A stretch of DNA of 64,000 nucleotides from Alloalcanivorax gelatiniphagus (GTDB lineage: Bacteria > Pseudomonadota > Gammaproteobacteria > Pseudomonadales > Alcanivoracaceae): assembly GCF_005938655.1 (NCBI RefSeq), contig NZ_VCQT01000029.1:31125-95124 (forward strand). Reading direction: 5' to 3'. The position numbers were made by a program, and so were the translations under genes. Of the stretch, positions 26,504 to 33,695 are shown piece by piece. Each line of letters opens with the position of its first letter. Position 1 is the first letter of the stretch. Under the pieces are notes generated by a model. The model was not told the origin of the DNA. It did not search any database and saw only the letters and a list, made by a program, of their open reading frames with translations.

Positions 26504-28891
26504 ATGGCTCGGACCCTTTCTCACCGCCTGGGCGGTGCCTGGCTTGCCCTGATGCTGCTTTGCCCCGCCGTCCAGGCGCAAAGCCAAGCCCCGGCGCCGG
26601 CCCGCGTCAGCGAGCGCGCCTATGATCTGCCCGCCCAACCGCTGCGAAGCGCCCTGCTGGGCTTCGCCGAACAGGCCGGCATCGACCTGATCATCGGTGC
26701 CGTCAGCCTGGACGACCGCCAAAGCCCGCCCCTGCGGGGCCGCTACACGGTGCGCGGCGGACTGAACGCGTTGCTGGCCGGCAGCGGCCTGGACTACCGC
26801 GCCGAACCGGGCGCCGGCGGCGGCCGCCTGACGGTGCGCCTGATCGAAACCGCGCATATGGACAGCGGCCCCCACCAGCTCGACGACGTGGTGGTCTCCG
26901 CCGCGCGCAGCTACACCGTGGCCGGTAAATCGCCGCGCAAGATCACCGTGATCTCGCGCCAGCAGATCGAGGACCAGATGGCGATCAGCGAGGACCCGGG
27001 GGCGGTACTGGCCAATCTGATTCCCTCCTACTCGCCAAGCCGGCAGAAACTGTCCAATGCCGGCGAGACCTTCCGTGGCCGCACCCCGCAGTTCCTGATC
27101 GACGGCGTGCCGCAATCCAACCCGCTGCGCAACGGCGGCCGCTCCAGCTACACCATCGACCTGAGCATGGTGGAACGCATCGAGGTGATCCACGGCGCCA
27201 GCGCCGAGCACGGCCTGGGCGCCACCGGCGGCATCATCAACTTCGTCACCCGGCGGCCGGAACAGCCCGGCTTCCACCAGCATGTGGGCGTCAGCCTGAC
27301 CAGCGACGACGACGTACAGAGCAATGGCCTGGGTCACAAGCTGGACTACCGCTTCACCGGCCAGACCGAGCGCTGGGACATCGTCGCCGCCGCCAGCCGC
27401 CAGGAGCGGGGGCTGTTCTACGATGGCCGCGACCGTGTCATCGGCTTCGCCTACCCCGGCGAGATCCAGGACTCCACCAGCCACGACCTGTTTCTGAAAG
27501 CCGGCTACTGGCTGGACGACAACCAGAACATTATCGTCAGTGCCAACCGCTTCGAACTGGAAGGCAACCACGACTACCGGGCGGTGCCCGGCGACCGCGC
27601 CAATGGCATTCCCACCGGCGCCGCCAAGGGCGGGGCCGAGGGCGACCCCATGTTCAACAAGGTCACCACCCTGCGTGCCAGCTACAGCCACGGCAACTGG
27701 CTGGGCAACCAGATCGACGCACAGATCTACCACCAGGATTTCGAGGGCCAGTTCGGCGCCCTGCGTTCCGGTTCCTTCCAGGACCCGGCGCTGGCGCCGG
27801 CGGGCACCCTGCTCGACCAGACCCGCAACGAGTCAGAGAAACTGGGCAGCCAGTTCACCCTCAAACGGCGCGGCCTGTTCGCTGACCGGGTGGATCTGGC
27901 CGCCGGCTTCGACGCCCTCAGTGACGAGACCCGTCAGCGCCTGGTGCTCACCGACCGGGTCTATGTGCCGGAAACCGAATATCGCAACTATGCCGGCTTC
28001 CTGCAGCTGGGCCTGCGCGCCACCGAACGGCTGGCGTTTTCCGGCGGCGCCCGCCATGAATACGCCAAGCTGAAGGTGGACGGCTACCGCACCGTGGCCG
28101 CCAACGGCTCGGTGCGGGTGGGCGGCGGCGACCCGGACTTCGAGGAAACCCTCTACAACATCGGCCTCACCTATCAGCTGGCCGACGATATCCAGCTGTT
28201 CGCCAACTACTCCGAAGGCTTCGGCATGCCGGACGTGGGCCGGGTGCTGCGCGGCATCGACCAGCCCGGCCAGGATGTGGACACCCTGCTCGCCCTGGAG
28301 CCCATCGTCACCGACAACCGGGAGCTGGGTTTGCGTCTTAACGGCGAACGGACCCGCTTCGAGATCAGCTACTTCGAGTCCGATTCGGACTACGGCGAGC
28401 GGCTCAGTGAGAGAAACGGGGTCTATGTGGTCAATCGGGAAAAAGTGGAAATCAAAGGGGTGGAGGCGTCCCTGGACTGGCGTATCAACGATGCCCACCA
28501 GCTCGGCCTCACCTACGCCCATCAGAAGGGAGAATCGGACACCGACGGCAACGGCACCGTGGACACCACGCTCAGTGGCATCAGCCTGGCGCCGAACCGG
28601 TTCGGCGCCCGCTGGGGGGCGCGCTGGAACGATGATCTGCGTTCCCTGGTGCAGGTGAACCACTATTTCGACCGCAGCTTCGATCAGCCGGACCTGGATT
28701 TCGACGGCTATACCCTGGTGGACGCGTCCCTGGTACGGAAACTGCCGGTGGGCCGCCTCAAGGCCGGGGTGGAAAATCTGTTCGACAAGGACTACGTCAG
28801 CTACTACTCCCAGGCGGCCCGGGCCAGCAACGATTTCTACTTCACCGGTCGCGGCCGGGTCTACACCCTGGGCTACGAGGTGGATTTCTGA
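26504..28891 (+). CDS. TonB-dependent siderophore receptor with STN signalling domain
   Basis: Outer-membrane receptor of 795 aa. A signal peptide ends near VQAQ, followed by a secretin/TonB N-terminal signalling domain (about residues 40-125: LPAQPLRSALLGFAEQAGIDLI and YTVRGGLNALLAGSGLDY). A TonB-box-like LDDVVVSA, a plug with KITVISRQQIEDQ and IDGVPQSNPLRNGG, and a 22-strand barrel ending in aromatic YTLGYEVDF follow. The STN domain shows that it takes part in transcriptional signalling with the adjacent FecR/FecI pair. The ferri-siderophore it recognises cannot be told. A terminator follows. Confidence 0.94.
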   Translation: MARTLSHRLGGAWLALMLLCPAVQAQSQAPAPARVSERAYDLPAQPLRSALLGFAEQAGIDLIIGAVSLDDRQSPPLRGRYTVRGGLNALLAGSGLDYRAEPGAGGGRLTVRLIETAHMDSGPHQLDDVVVSAARSYTVAGKSPRKITVISRQQIEDQMAISEDPGAVLANLIPSYSPSRQKLSNAGETFRGRTPQFLIDGVPQSNPLRNGGRSSYTIDLSMVERIEVIHGASAEHGLGATGGIINFVTRRPEQPGFHQHVGVSLTSDDDVQSNGLGHKLDYRFTGQTERWDIVAAASRQERGLFYDGRDRVIGFAYPGEIQDSTSHDLFLKAGYWLDDNQNIIVSANRFELEGNHDYRAVPGDRANGIPTGAAKGGAEGDPMFNKVTTLRASYSHGNWLGNQIDAQIYHQDFEGQFGALRSGSFQDPALAPAGTLLDQTRNESEKLGSQFTLKRRGLFADRVDLAAGFDALSDETRQRLVLTDRVYVPETEYRNYAGFLQLGLRATERLAFSGGARHEYAKLKVDGYRTVAANGSVRVGGGDPDFEETLYNIGLTYQLADDIQLFANYSEGFGMPDVGRVLRGIDQPGQDVDTLLALEPIVTDNRELGLRLNGERTRFEISYFESDSDYGERLSERNGVYVVNREKVEIKGVEASLDWRINDAHQLGLTYAHQKGESDTDGNGTVDTTLSGISLAPNRFGARWGARWNDDLRSLVQVNHYFDRSFDQPDLDFDGYTLVDASLVRKLPVGRLKAGVENLFDKDYVSYYSQAARASNDFYFTGRGRVYTLGYEVDF

Positions 28892-28922
28892 CGCCGCCTC
28901 CGCTCGCCTGAGTCTTCCACCG

Positions 28923-28949
28923 GTGCCGTCCGCCCAGGGCGGCACTTTT
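28923..28949 (+). terminator. Rho-independent terminator after the TonB receptor gene
   Basis: GTGCCGTCC (28923-28931) pairs with GGGCGGCAC (28937-28945) through nine pairs including one G-T wobble; the loop is GCCCA and T4 follows. Confidence 0.8.
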
Positions 28950-28981
28950 GCTCTTTACCCTCTCCTTCCCCCCTCACTTTT

Positions 28982-29009
28982 TATTAGTATAAACCTTATA
29001 AATCTAATA
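28982..29009. promoter_or_regulatory. AT-rich promoter/operator region of the toxin-antitoxin operon
   Basis: TATTAG (28982-28987) and CTAATA (29004-29009) are inverted arms around a TATAA-rich centre. The stretch 28975-29040 is strikingly AT-rich against its neighbours. Antitoxins usually bind such repeats over their own promoter; that role is inferred. Confidence 0.4.
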
Positions 29010-29049
29010 GTATGCATTCATTAATTAGAAATTCGCCAACGGACGGCGT

Positions 29050-29316
29050 ATGCACGAGATCGAATGGACGAAAACGGCGGTCAAGCAGTTGCGTGGGATT
29101 CAGCCTCCGAAACAGCGGACGGCGATTCTCGACGCGGTCAAGGCGCTGGCCCGTTGCCCGACCCATGCGACCAGTGTCAGGGCGCTGCGCGGGCACCGGG
29201 CGGGCTACCGGCTGCGGGTCGGCCGCTACCGGGTGTTGTTCGATGTGGACGACGGTGTACGGATTCTCACCGTGCAAGAGGTGAAAAAGCGAGATGAGCG
29301 GACATACCAAGGCTGA
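29050..29316 (+). CDS. RelE/ParE-family toxin
   Basis: Small basic protein (88 aa) of the RelE/ParE superfamily: EWTKTAVKQLRGI at the start, a helix with ILDAVKALARCP, then VRALRGHRAGYRLRVGRYRVLFDVDDGVRILTVQEVKKRDERTY. The C-terminal strand with GRYRVLF and the final KRDERTY match mRNA-cleaving RelE-type toxins. It precedes and overlaps the antitoxin gene by 23 bp, the HigBA-like gene order. A GTATGC start context lacks a strong ribosome site. Confidence 0.87.
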   Translation: MHEIEWTKTAVKQLRGIQPPKQRTAILDAVKALARCPTHATSVRALRGHRAGYRLRVGRYRVLFDVDDGVRILTVQEVKKRDERTYQG

Positions 29317-29644
29317 CGCTGATAAAGCGCAAATTATTCGGGATAACCAGGGCAACCCTCTGTATGCGGTGGTGCCGTTCGAGGAGTATCAGGCACTGCT
29401 TGATGCCGACAGCCGCATCACGCTTCCCCATGATGTGGTGGCATTGATGATCGAAAAGGACCTCGGCCCGATGGCCGCGTGGCGCCGGTACCGGGGCCTG
29501 TCCCAGGCGCGCCTGGCCGAAAAGCTGGGCGTCACCCAGGGCGCCGTGGCCCAGGCGGAAAAGCGCGGCAACAAGCCCCACATTGAGACGCTGCGCGCCT
29601 GGGCCCGGGCGCTGGAATGCGATGTGGCGCAATTGACGGAGTAG
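29294..29644 (+). CDS. XRE-family antitoxin with helix-turn-helix
   Basis: Antitoxin of 116 aa. The N-terminal segment (IRDNQGNPLYAVVPFEEYQALLDAD) resembles Phd/RelB-like toxin-binding antitoxins, and the C-terminal HTH_3 domain (RYRGLSQARLAEKLGVTQGAVAQAEKRG) binds DNA. It neutralises the preceding toxin and probably represses the operon. The ATG at 29294 has GAGG 10 bases upstream, inside the toxin gene. Its TAG stop codon is also the TAG of an adjoining REP element. Confidence 0.87.
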   Translation: MSGHTKADADKAQIIRDNQGNPLYAVVPFEEYQALLDADSRITLPHDVVALMIEKDLGPMAAWRRYRGLSQARLAEKLGVTQGAVAQAEKRGNKPHIETLRAWARALECDVAQLTE

Positions 29645-29678
29645 GAGCAGCCCGGCGGCGTTCCGCTTCAGCCGCGAT
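29641..29678 (+). repeat. REP element interrupted by a short insertion
   Basis: Begins GTAGGAGC and ends GCTTCAGCCGCGAT like the other REP copies in this window, but about 16 bases (AGCCCGGCGGCGTTCC) sit between the halves. The leading GTAG supplies the antitoxin's stop codon. Confidence 0.6.
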
Positions 29679-29793
29679 CGGGCGGATCATCTGAAACCTT
29701 CGCTTGCATCGATTTGAAAGCAAGGATCGGAGTGAGATGCCTGGGCGTCATGGCTAAATTGAGTCAACACGCAGGAATGAAGGGGTAATCGCC

Positions 29794-30852
29794 ATGACCG
29801 AGACCAGCACCGAGCAAGATGCGCGCTGGAAAAGCGTGGCCGCGCGTGACGCGGCGGCGGACGGCAACTTTGTCTATGCCGTGAAGACAACAGGAGTCTA
29901 TTGTCGTCCCTCTTGCCCTTCGCGGACAGCGAAGCCACGGAACGTGTGCTTCTACGATACGCCGGCGGAGGCCGAAGCGGCAGGCTTCCGGCCGTGCCAA
30001 CGCTGCAATCCGAACGGGCGCTCATTGGCCGAGGCCAACACCGCACTGGTTGCCGAAGCCTGCCGGCTGATCGAGGCCTCTGAAGATATCCCTAAACTGG
30101 ATGAACTGGCGGCCCGCATCGGCATGAGCCCCTACTATTTTCATCGCCAGTTCAAAGCCATCACCGGACTGACGCCAAAGCAATGGGCGGCGGCTCATCG
30201 GGGCCGCAGGGTCCGAGTTGAACTCACCGATCAGACAGCAAGTGTGACCGGCGCGATCCATGGCGCGGGATTCAACTCAAACAGCCGCTTTTACGAACAG
30301 TCGACCAGGCTGCTTGGGATGACACCAACAGCCTACAAGAACGGTGGCAAGGACGCCGAAATCCGCTTCGCCGTCGCACAAAGCTCCCTGGGCGCCATTC
30401 TCGTGGCCCAGAGCGCCAAGGGAATTTGCGCGATCACGCTGGGAGATGATCCCGACGACCTGGTCCGCGATCTGCAGGACCGTTTTCCCAAGGCCAACTT
30501 GATCGGTGGCGACGCAGGCTTTGAAAATCTGGTCGCTCGGGTGGTCGGCTTCGTCGAAGCGCCGCAAATCGGCCTTGATTTGCCGCTCGATATTCGTGGC
30601 ACCGCATTTCAGGAGCGCGTTTGGCAGGCGCTCCGGCGAATTCCACCGGGGCAGACCGCTTCCTACGCGGAAATTGCCCGCCGCATTGGCGAGCCGAAGG
30701 CGGTGCGGGCGGTAGCCCAAGCCTGCGGCGCAAACAAGATCGCGGTGGCGATCCCCTGTCACCGGGTGGTTAGAACGGACGGCGCGCTGTCCGGTTATCG
30801 CTGGGGTGTGGAACGCAAGAAGGCGCTCCTCGAAAAAGAAGCTCAGCCATAA
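29794..30852 (+). CDS. ada: Bifunctional DNA repair methyltransferase/transcriptional activator Ada
   Basis: Adaptive-response protein (352 aa, the full E. coli length). The N-terminal zinc domain has Cys37, Cys41, Cys68 and Cys71, with Cys37 as the methylphosphotriester acceptor that switches the protein on. An AraC-type HTH region (SPYYFHRQFKAITGLTPKQW) follows. The C-terminal O6-methylguanine methyltransferase domain has the acceptor Cys322 in IPCHRVV. It repairs alkylated DNA and activates its own regulon. It stands alone, followed by a dehydrogenase gene about 100 bp later. Confidence 0.95.
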   Translation: MTETSTEQDARWKSVAARDAAADGNFVYAVKTTGVYCRPSCPSRTAKPRNVCFYDTPAEAEAAGFRPCQRCNPNGRSLAEANTALVAEACRLIEASEDIPKLDELAARIGMSPYYFHRQFKAITGLTPKQWAAAHRGRRVRVELTDQTASVTGAIHGAGFNSNSRFYEQSTRLLGMTPTAYKNGGKDAEIRFAVAQSSLGAILVAQSAKGICAITLGDDPDDLVRDLQDRFPKANLIGGDAGFENLVARVVGFVEAPQIGLDLPLDIRGTAFQERVWQALRRIPPGQTASYAEIARRIGEPKAVRAVAQACGANKIAVAIPCHRVVRTDGALSGYRWGVERKKALLEKEAQP

Positions 30853-30956
30853 GCATCAGCGCACCGGACGGGGGTTTGACCGCAAGAAACGGAGTGGCTG
30901 ACGAACCGCGCTCGCATATGTTTGGCAAAGGACAAAACCGTAAAGGACACAGACAT

Positions 30957-31706
30957 ATGTTTTTACTTGAAGGCAAGGTCGCGGTCGTCACTGGCGCTTC
31001 TTCCGGCATCGGACGCGCGGTTGCGCGGATGTTCGCCGAGCACGGAGCGGCGGTCGTGCTGGTCGCGCGACGCCAAGCCCGACTGGATGAGGTGGTAGAC
31101 GAAATCCGCGGCAAGGGAGGCCGGGCTTATGCGTCCGCCGGCGACATCGCCCTCCCCGAAACCCATGAACGGGCCGTCGCGGATGCGACACGCGAATTTG
31201 GCGGTCTCGACATCGCAATCAACAATGCCGGCACGGTTGGGCCGGCAAAGCCGCTCGCCGACATCGCCCCGGAAGATTGGCAACACACCCTGACCATCAA
31301 CCTGACCGCTGCCTATCTGGGTGCGCGCAGCCAGATACCCGCGATGCTTGAACGCGGTGGTGGCTCCATCGTGTTCACATCCAGCTTCGTCGGAACCAGC
31401 GTCGGCCTCCCCGGCATGGCGGCCTATGGTGCCTCGAAAGCGGGATTGATGGGCCTGGTGAAAGGCATCACCGCCGACTATGCCGCCCAGGGAATCAGGG
31501 CCAACGCCCTTCTGCCCGGCGGCACGGATACCGAGATGGCAGGCGACCAAAGCCAGAAGGACTGGGCAGCCGGACTCCATGCGATGAAGCGGATCGCCCA
31601 ACCCGAGGAACTGGCATCCGCCGCGCTTTTCCTGGCCAGCCCGATGGCCAGTTTCGTCACCGGATCGGCTCTGTTCGCGGATGGCGGCAATTCCGCCGTG
31701 AAATAG
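30957..31706 (+). CDS. Short-chain dehydrogenase/reductase (SDR family)
   Basis: Classical SDR of 249 aa. The NAD(P)-binding TGASSGIG motif lies near residue 14, with NNAG in the middle and the catalytic Ser in FTSSFVG with YGASK (Tyr and Lys). ARRQARLDE after the second strand, with arginines, suggests NADP(H). The ATG at 30957 has AAAGGA nine bases upstream and places the Rossmann fold at the usual distance from the start; 27 further codons upstream lack it. Substrate unknown. Confidence 0.9.
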   Translation: MFLLEGKVAVVTGASSGIGRAVARMFAEHGAAVVLVARRQARLDEVVDEIRGKGGRAYASAGDIALPETHERAVADATREFGGLDIAINNAGTVGPAKPLADIAPEDWQHTLTINLTAAYLGARSQIPAMLERGGGSIVFTSSFVGTSVGLPGMAAYGASKAGLMGLVKGITADYAAQGIRANALLPGGTDTEMAGDQSQKDWAAGLHAMKRIAQPEELASAALFLASPMASFVTGSALFADGGNSAVK

Positions 31707-31776
31707 CAGCCGGTTAGCTCGGAATGCGCGGACGACGCCTCTCACCACCCAACAAAAATGGCCCTCCCCAGGGCTT

Positions 31777-31851
31777 GTAGGAGCGGCTTCAGCCGCGATA
31801 AGGCGTTTGGATGGTCGCCAACCCTGGGATCGCGGCTGAAGCCGCTCCTAC
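31777..31851. repeat. Inverted REP pair (BIME), copy 1
   Basis: A forward REP (31777-31799: GTAGGAGCGGC then TTCAGCCGCGAT) and its inverse (31829-31851) are separated by 29 bp. Each forms a GCGGCT/AGCCGC hairpin preceded by the GTAG tetranucleotide typical of RAYT-mobilised REPs. Confidence 0.85.
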
Positions 31852-32009
31852 AGAAGGCGGGGGTGAGGGAGGGATTGACTCGCTGCGCTCGGGGCTTCGC
31901 CCCGCCACCTGCGGCGACGTCCTGCGCCGGCCTTTGGCCGGCTTGTCGAACCGGAGGGTTCTTATCAGGGCCTGCCTCACCGCCCAATAAAATGGCCCGC
32001 CCCACCTCT

Positions 32010-32084
32010 GTAGGAGCGGCTTCAGCCGCGATAAAGCGGTGGGATGGTCGCCAACCCTGGGATCGCGGCTGAAGCCGCTCCTAC
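32010..32084. repeat. Inverted REP pair (BIME), copy 2
   Basis: Same arrangement as copy 1, with a forward REP at 32010-32032 and its inverse at 32062-32084; it belongs to the second tandem unit. Confidence 0.85.
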
Positions 32085-32221
32085 AGAGGGCGGGGATGAG
32101 GGAGGGATTGACTCGCTGCGCTCGGGGCTTCGCCCCGCCACCTGCGCCGGCGTCCTGCGCCGGCCTTTGGCCGGCTTGTCGAACCGGAGGGTTCTTATCA
32201 AGGCCTGCCTCACCGCCCAAT

Positions 32222-32243
32222 AAAAAACCCCGCTTGCGCGGGG
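32222..32243 (-). terminator. Rho-independent terminator of the tRNA-Ser gene
   Basis: On the minus strand CCCCGC, loop GCAA, GCGGGG, T6, starting 10 bases after the tRNA CCA end. Confidence 0.85.
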
Positions 32244-32252
32244 TTCTTTATT

Positions 32253-32340
32253 TGGCGGTGAGGGAGGGATTCGAACCCTCGATACGTTGCCGTATACACA
32301 CTTTCCAGGCGTGCTCCTTCAGCCACTCGGACACCTCACC
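32253..32340 (-). tRNA. tRNA-Ser (anticodon GGA)
   Basis: An 88-nt class II tRNA with encoded CCA. The acceptor stem is GGTGAGG/CCTCACC, the anticodon stem CACGC/GTGTG encloses loop CTGGAAA (anticodon GGA), there is a long variable arm (TATACGGCAACGTA), and the T arm is GAGGGTTCGAATCCCTC. It reads UCC/UCU codons. It is followed by a clear terminator and by tandem units carrying a piece of its 3' end. Confidence 0.97.
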
Positions 32341-32514
32341 AAAACTCATTGTCACTACCAGTTGCGCCTGCTCTGCCAGTCGCACGGAAGCGTGCTCGGC
32401 ACCTTTTGTTGGTCGGCTGGGACCAGGTGCAGAGGGCGCGTAGGGTACCCGAGGGTCGCTTCGGAGGCAAGCGGGGGGCGGGTTGAGTGGCGATGCTTTG
32501 TACAACCGGCGGCA

Positions 32515-32985
32515 TTAACCGTTCAGGCGGGCCAGGTAGAGGCCCTGGTACTCGCACACGGTGGCGCCGGCGGGGTTGGTGGCACGGGCGTCCACGGTCA
32601 GGGTGGCCTTGCCGCGCCGGGTCAGGCGCTCGCGGAATCGGCGGCGGCTGTCTTCGGTGACGGTGGCGGTGAGGGTGAGGTCGTCGTCCAGGGGCAGCCG
32701 GTAGTTCTGGCTGCCTTCCACCGCCACCACGTCCACCGGCGTGTGCGGGTGGCCGGTGTCCGCCATCAGCGATTCGGCGATCAGGGTGGTGCAGGCCCAG
32801 CCGGCCAGGGTCAGCAGCGCCACCTGGCTGCCGGCGAAGAAGGTGCCTTTGTCATTGTGGTTGGGGGCCAGGGGCGCTTGCAGGGTGAGGGTGGCGCCGT
32901 CGAAGCCGGTGAAGCGGAACGCCAGGTGGCGGGTCAGCGGAATGGCCCCACGCACCCGTTCGGCCAGGGCGTCCAGATCAGCCAC
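32515..32985 (-). CDS. Putative hotdog-fold thioesterase (YiiD C-terminal-like/DUF4442)
   Basis: Protein of 156 aa resembling the putative thioesterase domain of YiiD: LAPNHNDKGTFFAGSQVALLTLAGWACT, where NHNDKGTFFAGS is the family's active-site loop. Related hotdog proteins cleave acyl-CoA or acyl-ACP; the substrate is not known. Its start overlaps the 3' end of the nitroreductase gene by 8 bp, so the two are translationally coupled. No N-terminal acetyltransferase domain, as in full-length YiiD, is present. Confidence 0.75.
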   Translation of the reverse strand: MADLDALAERVRGAIPLTRHLAFRFTGFDGATLTLQAPLAPNHNDKGTFFAGSQVALLTLAGWACTTLIAESLMADTGHPHTPVDVVAVEGSQNYRLPLDDDLTLTATVTEDSRRRFRERLTRRGKATLTVDARATNPAGATVCEYQGLYLARLNG

Positions 32986-33541
32986 GGGGCAGCTCGCGCA
33001 GAAACTGGTCCGGGGTTTCGTCGGGCAAGCTCTTGGGCTCCACCGCCGGGGTGCCCAGATAGACGAACCCCACCACCTGGTCCTTGTCGGCGAAGCCGAG
33101 CCGCGGTTTCACATCCGGATCGTTGGCCAGGTCGCCGGTGCGCCACATGGCGCCCAGGCCCAGGGCATGGGCGGCAACCATGATGTTCTGCACCGCCGCG
33201 CCCACCGCCAGCACCTGCTCCCAGGCGGGAATTTTATGGTTCTCGGTGATCTCCGCTACCGCCACGATCACGGTGGGCGCACGCAGCGCCTTGCCGCGCA
33301 GATTCTCGCGGGCGTTCGGATCGGCGTCCGGCTGCCGTTTCAGCAGGCGCCATTCCATCACGTCGGCGAGCCGTTCGCGCTGCTCACCTTGCAGAACGAT
33401 AAACCGCCAGGGCCGCAGCATACCGTGGTCCGGGGCACGAATCGCCGCCGCCAGCAGTTGGCGCAGCTGGTCCGGCGTGGGGCCGGGTTCGGTGAGGCGG
33501 GGCACGGATACACGGTGGGTCAGCGCGGTAAGGGTGTCCAT
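32978..33541 (-). CDS. Nitroreductase family protein (YdjA-like)
   Basis: FMN-dependent oxidoreductase of 187 aa. The N-terminal HRVSVPRLTEPGPT and APDHGMLRPWRFIVLQG segment is the FMN-binding R-S/P-x-R plus PxHG variant typical of the YdjA branch, and MVAAHALGLGAMWRTG is the second flavin contact. It probably reduces nitro compounds or quinones with NAD(P)H; the physiological role of YdjA-type enzymes is unclear. ATG 33541 has AGGAG five bases upstream and gives the usual family length. It is divergent from the cyclase gene. Confidence 0.88.
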   Translation of the reverse strand: MDTLTALTHRVSVPRLTEPGPTPDQLRQLLAAAIRAPDHGMLRPWRFIVLQGEQRERLADVMEWRLLKRQPDADPNARENLRGKALRAPTVIVAVAEITENHKIPAWEQVLAVGAAVQNIMVAAHALGLGAMWRTGDLANDPDVKPRLGFADKDQVVGFVYLGTPAVEPKSLPDETPDQFLRELPRG

Positions 33542-33695
33542 GGGGGCTCCTGTTTCGGGACACGCCAGTGTAACCGCTTGCTCACGGCCGGCGAAGCCCG
33601 CGCGGCAAGCTGCCGCCGACGAAAGTCGAACCAGTCTTTTTTCTGAGCGAACAACTGGGTAAGCTCCATCGAACACCACATCCAGATTGCCGTTC

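Larger units (their letters stand above)
31741..32209. repeat. Two-copy tandem duplication (period about 233 bp) downstream of tRNA-Ser
   Basis: Two units, 31741-31976 and 31977-32209, are nearly identical along their length; the REP positions differ by 233 bp. Each unit holds a pair of inverted REP palindromes, the sequence TGAGGGAGGGATT that matches the 3' part of the nearby tRNA-Ser gene, and GC-rich palindromes (GGGGCTTCGCCCC, GGCCTTTGGCC). A third, partial start of the unit runs into the tRNA-Ser terminator. No coding sequence is seen. Confidence 0.85.

Noticed and set aside
31741..32209. Repeats considered as a CRISPR array
   Set aside because: Only two long units with palindromic REPs; no short regular repeats with unique spacers and no cas genes.
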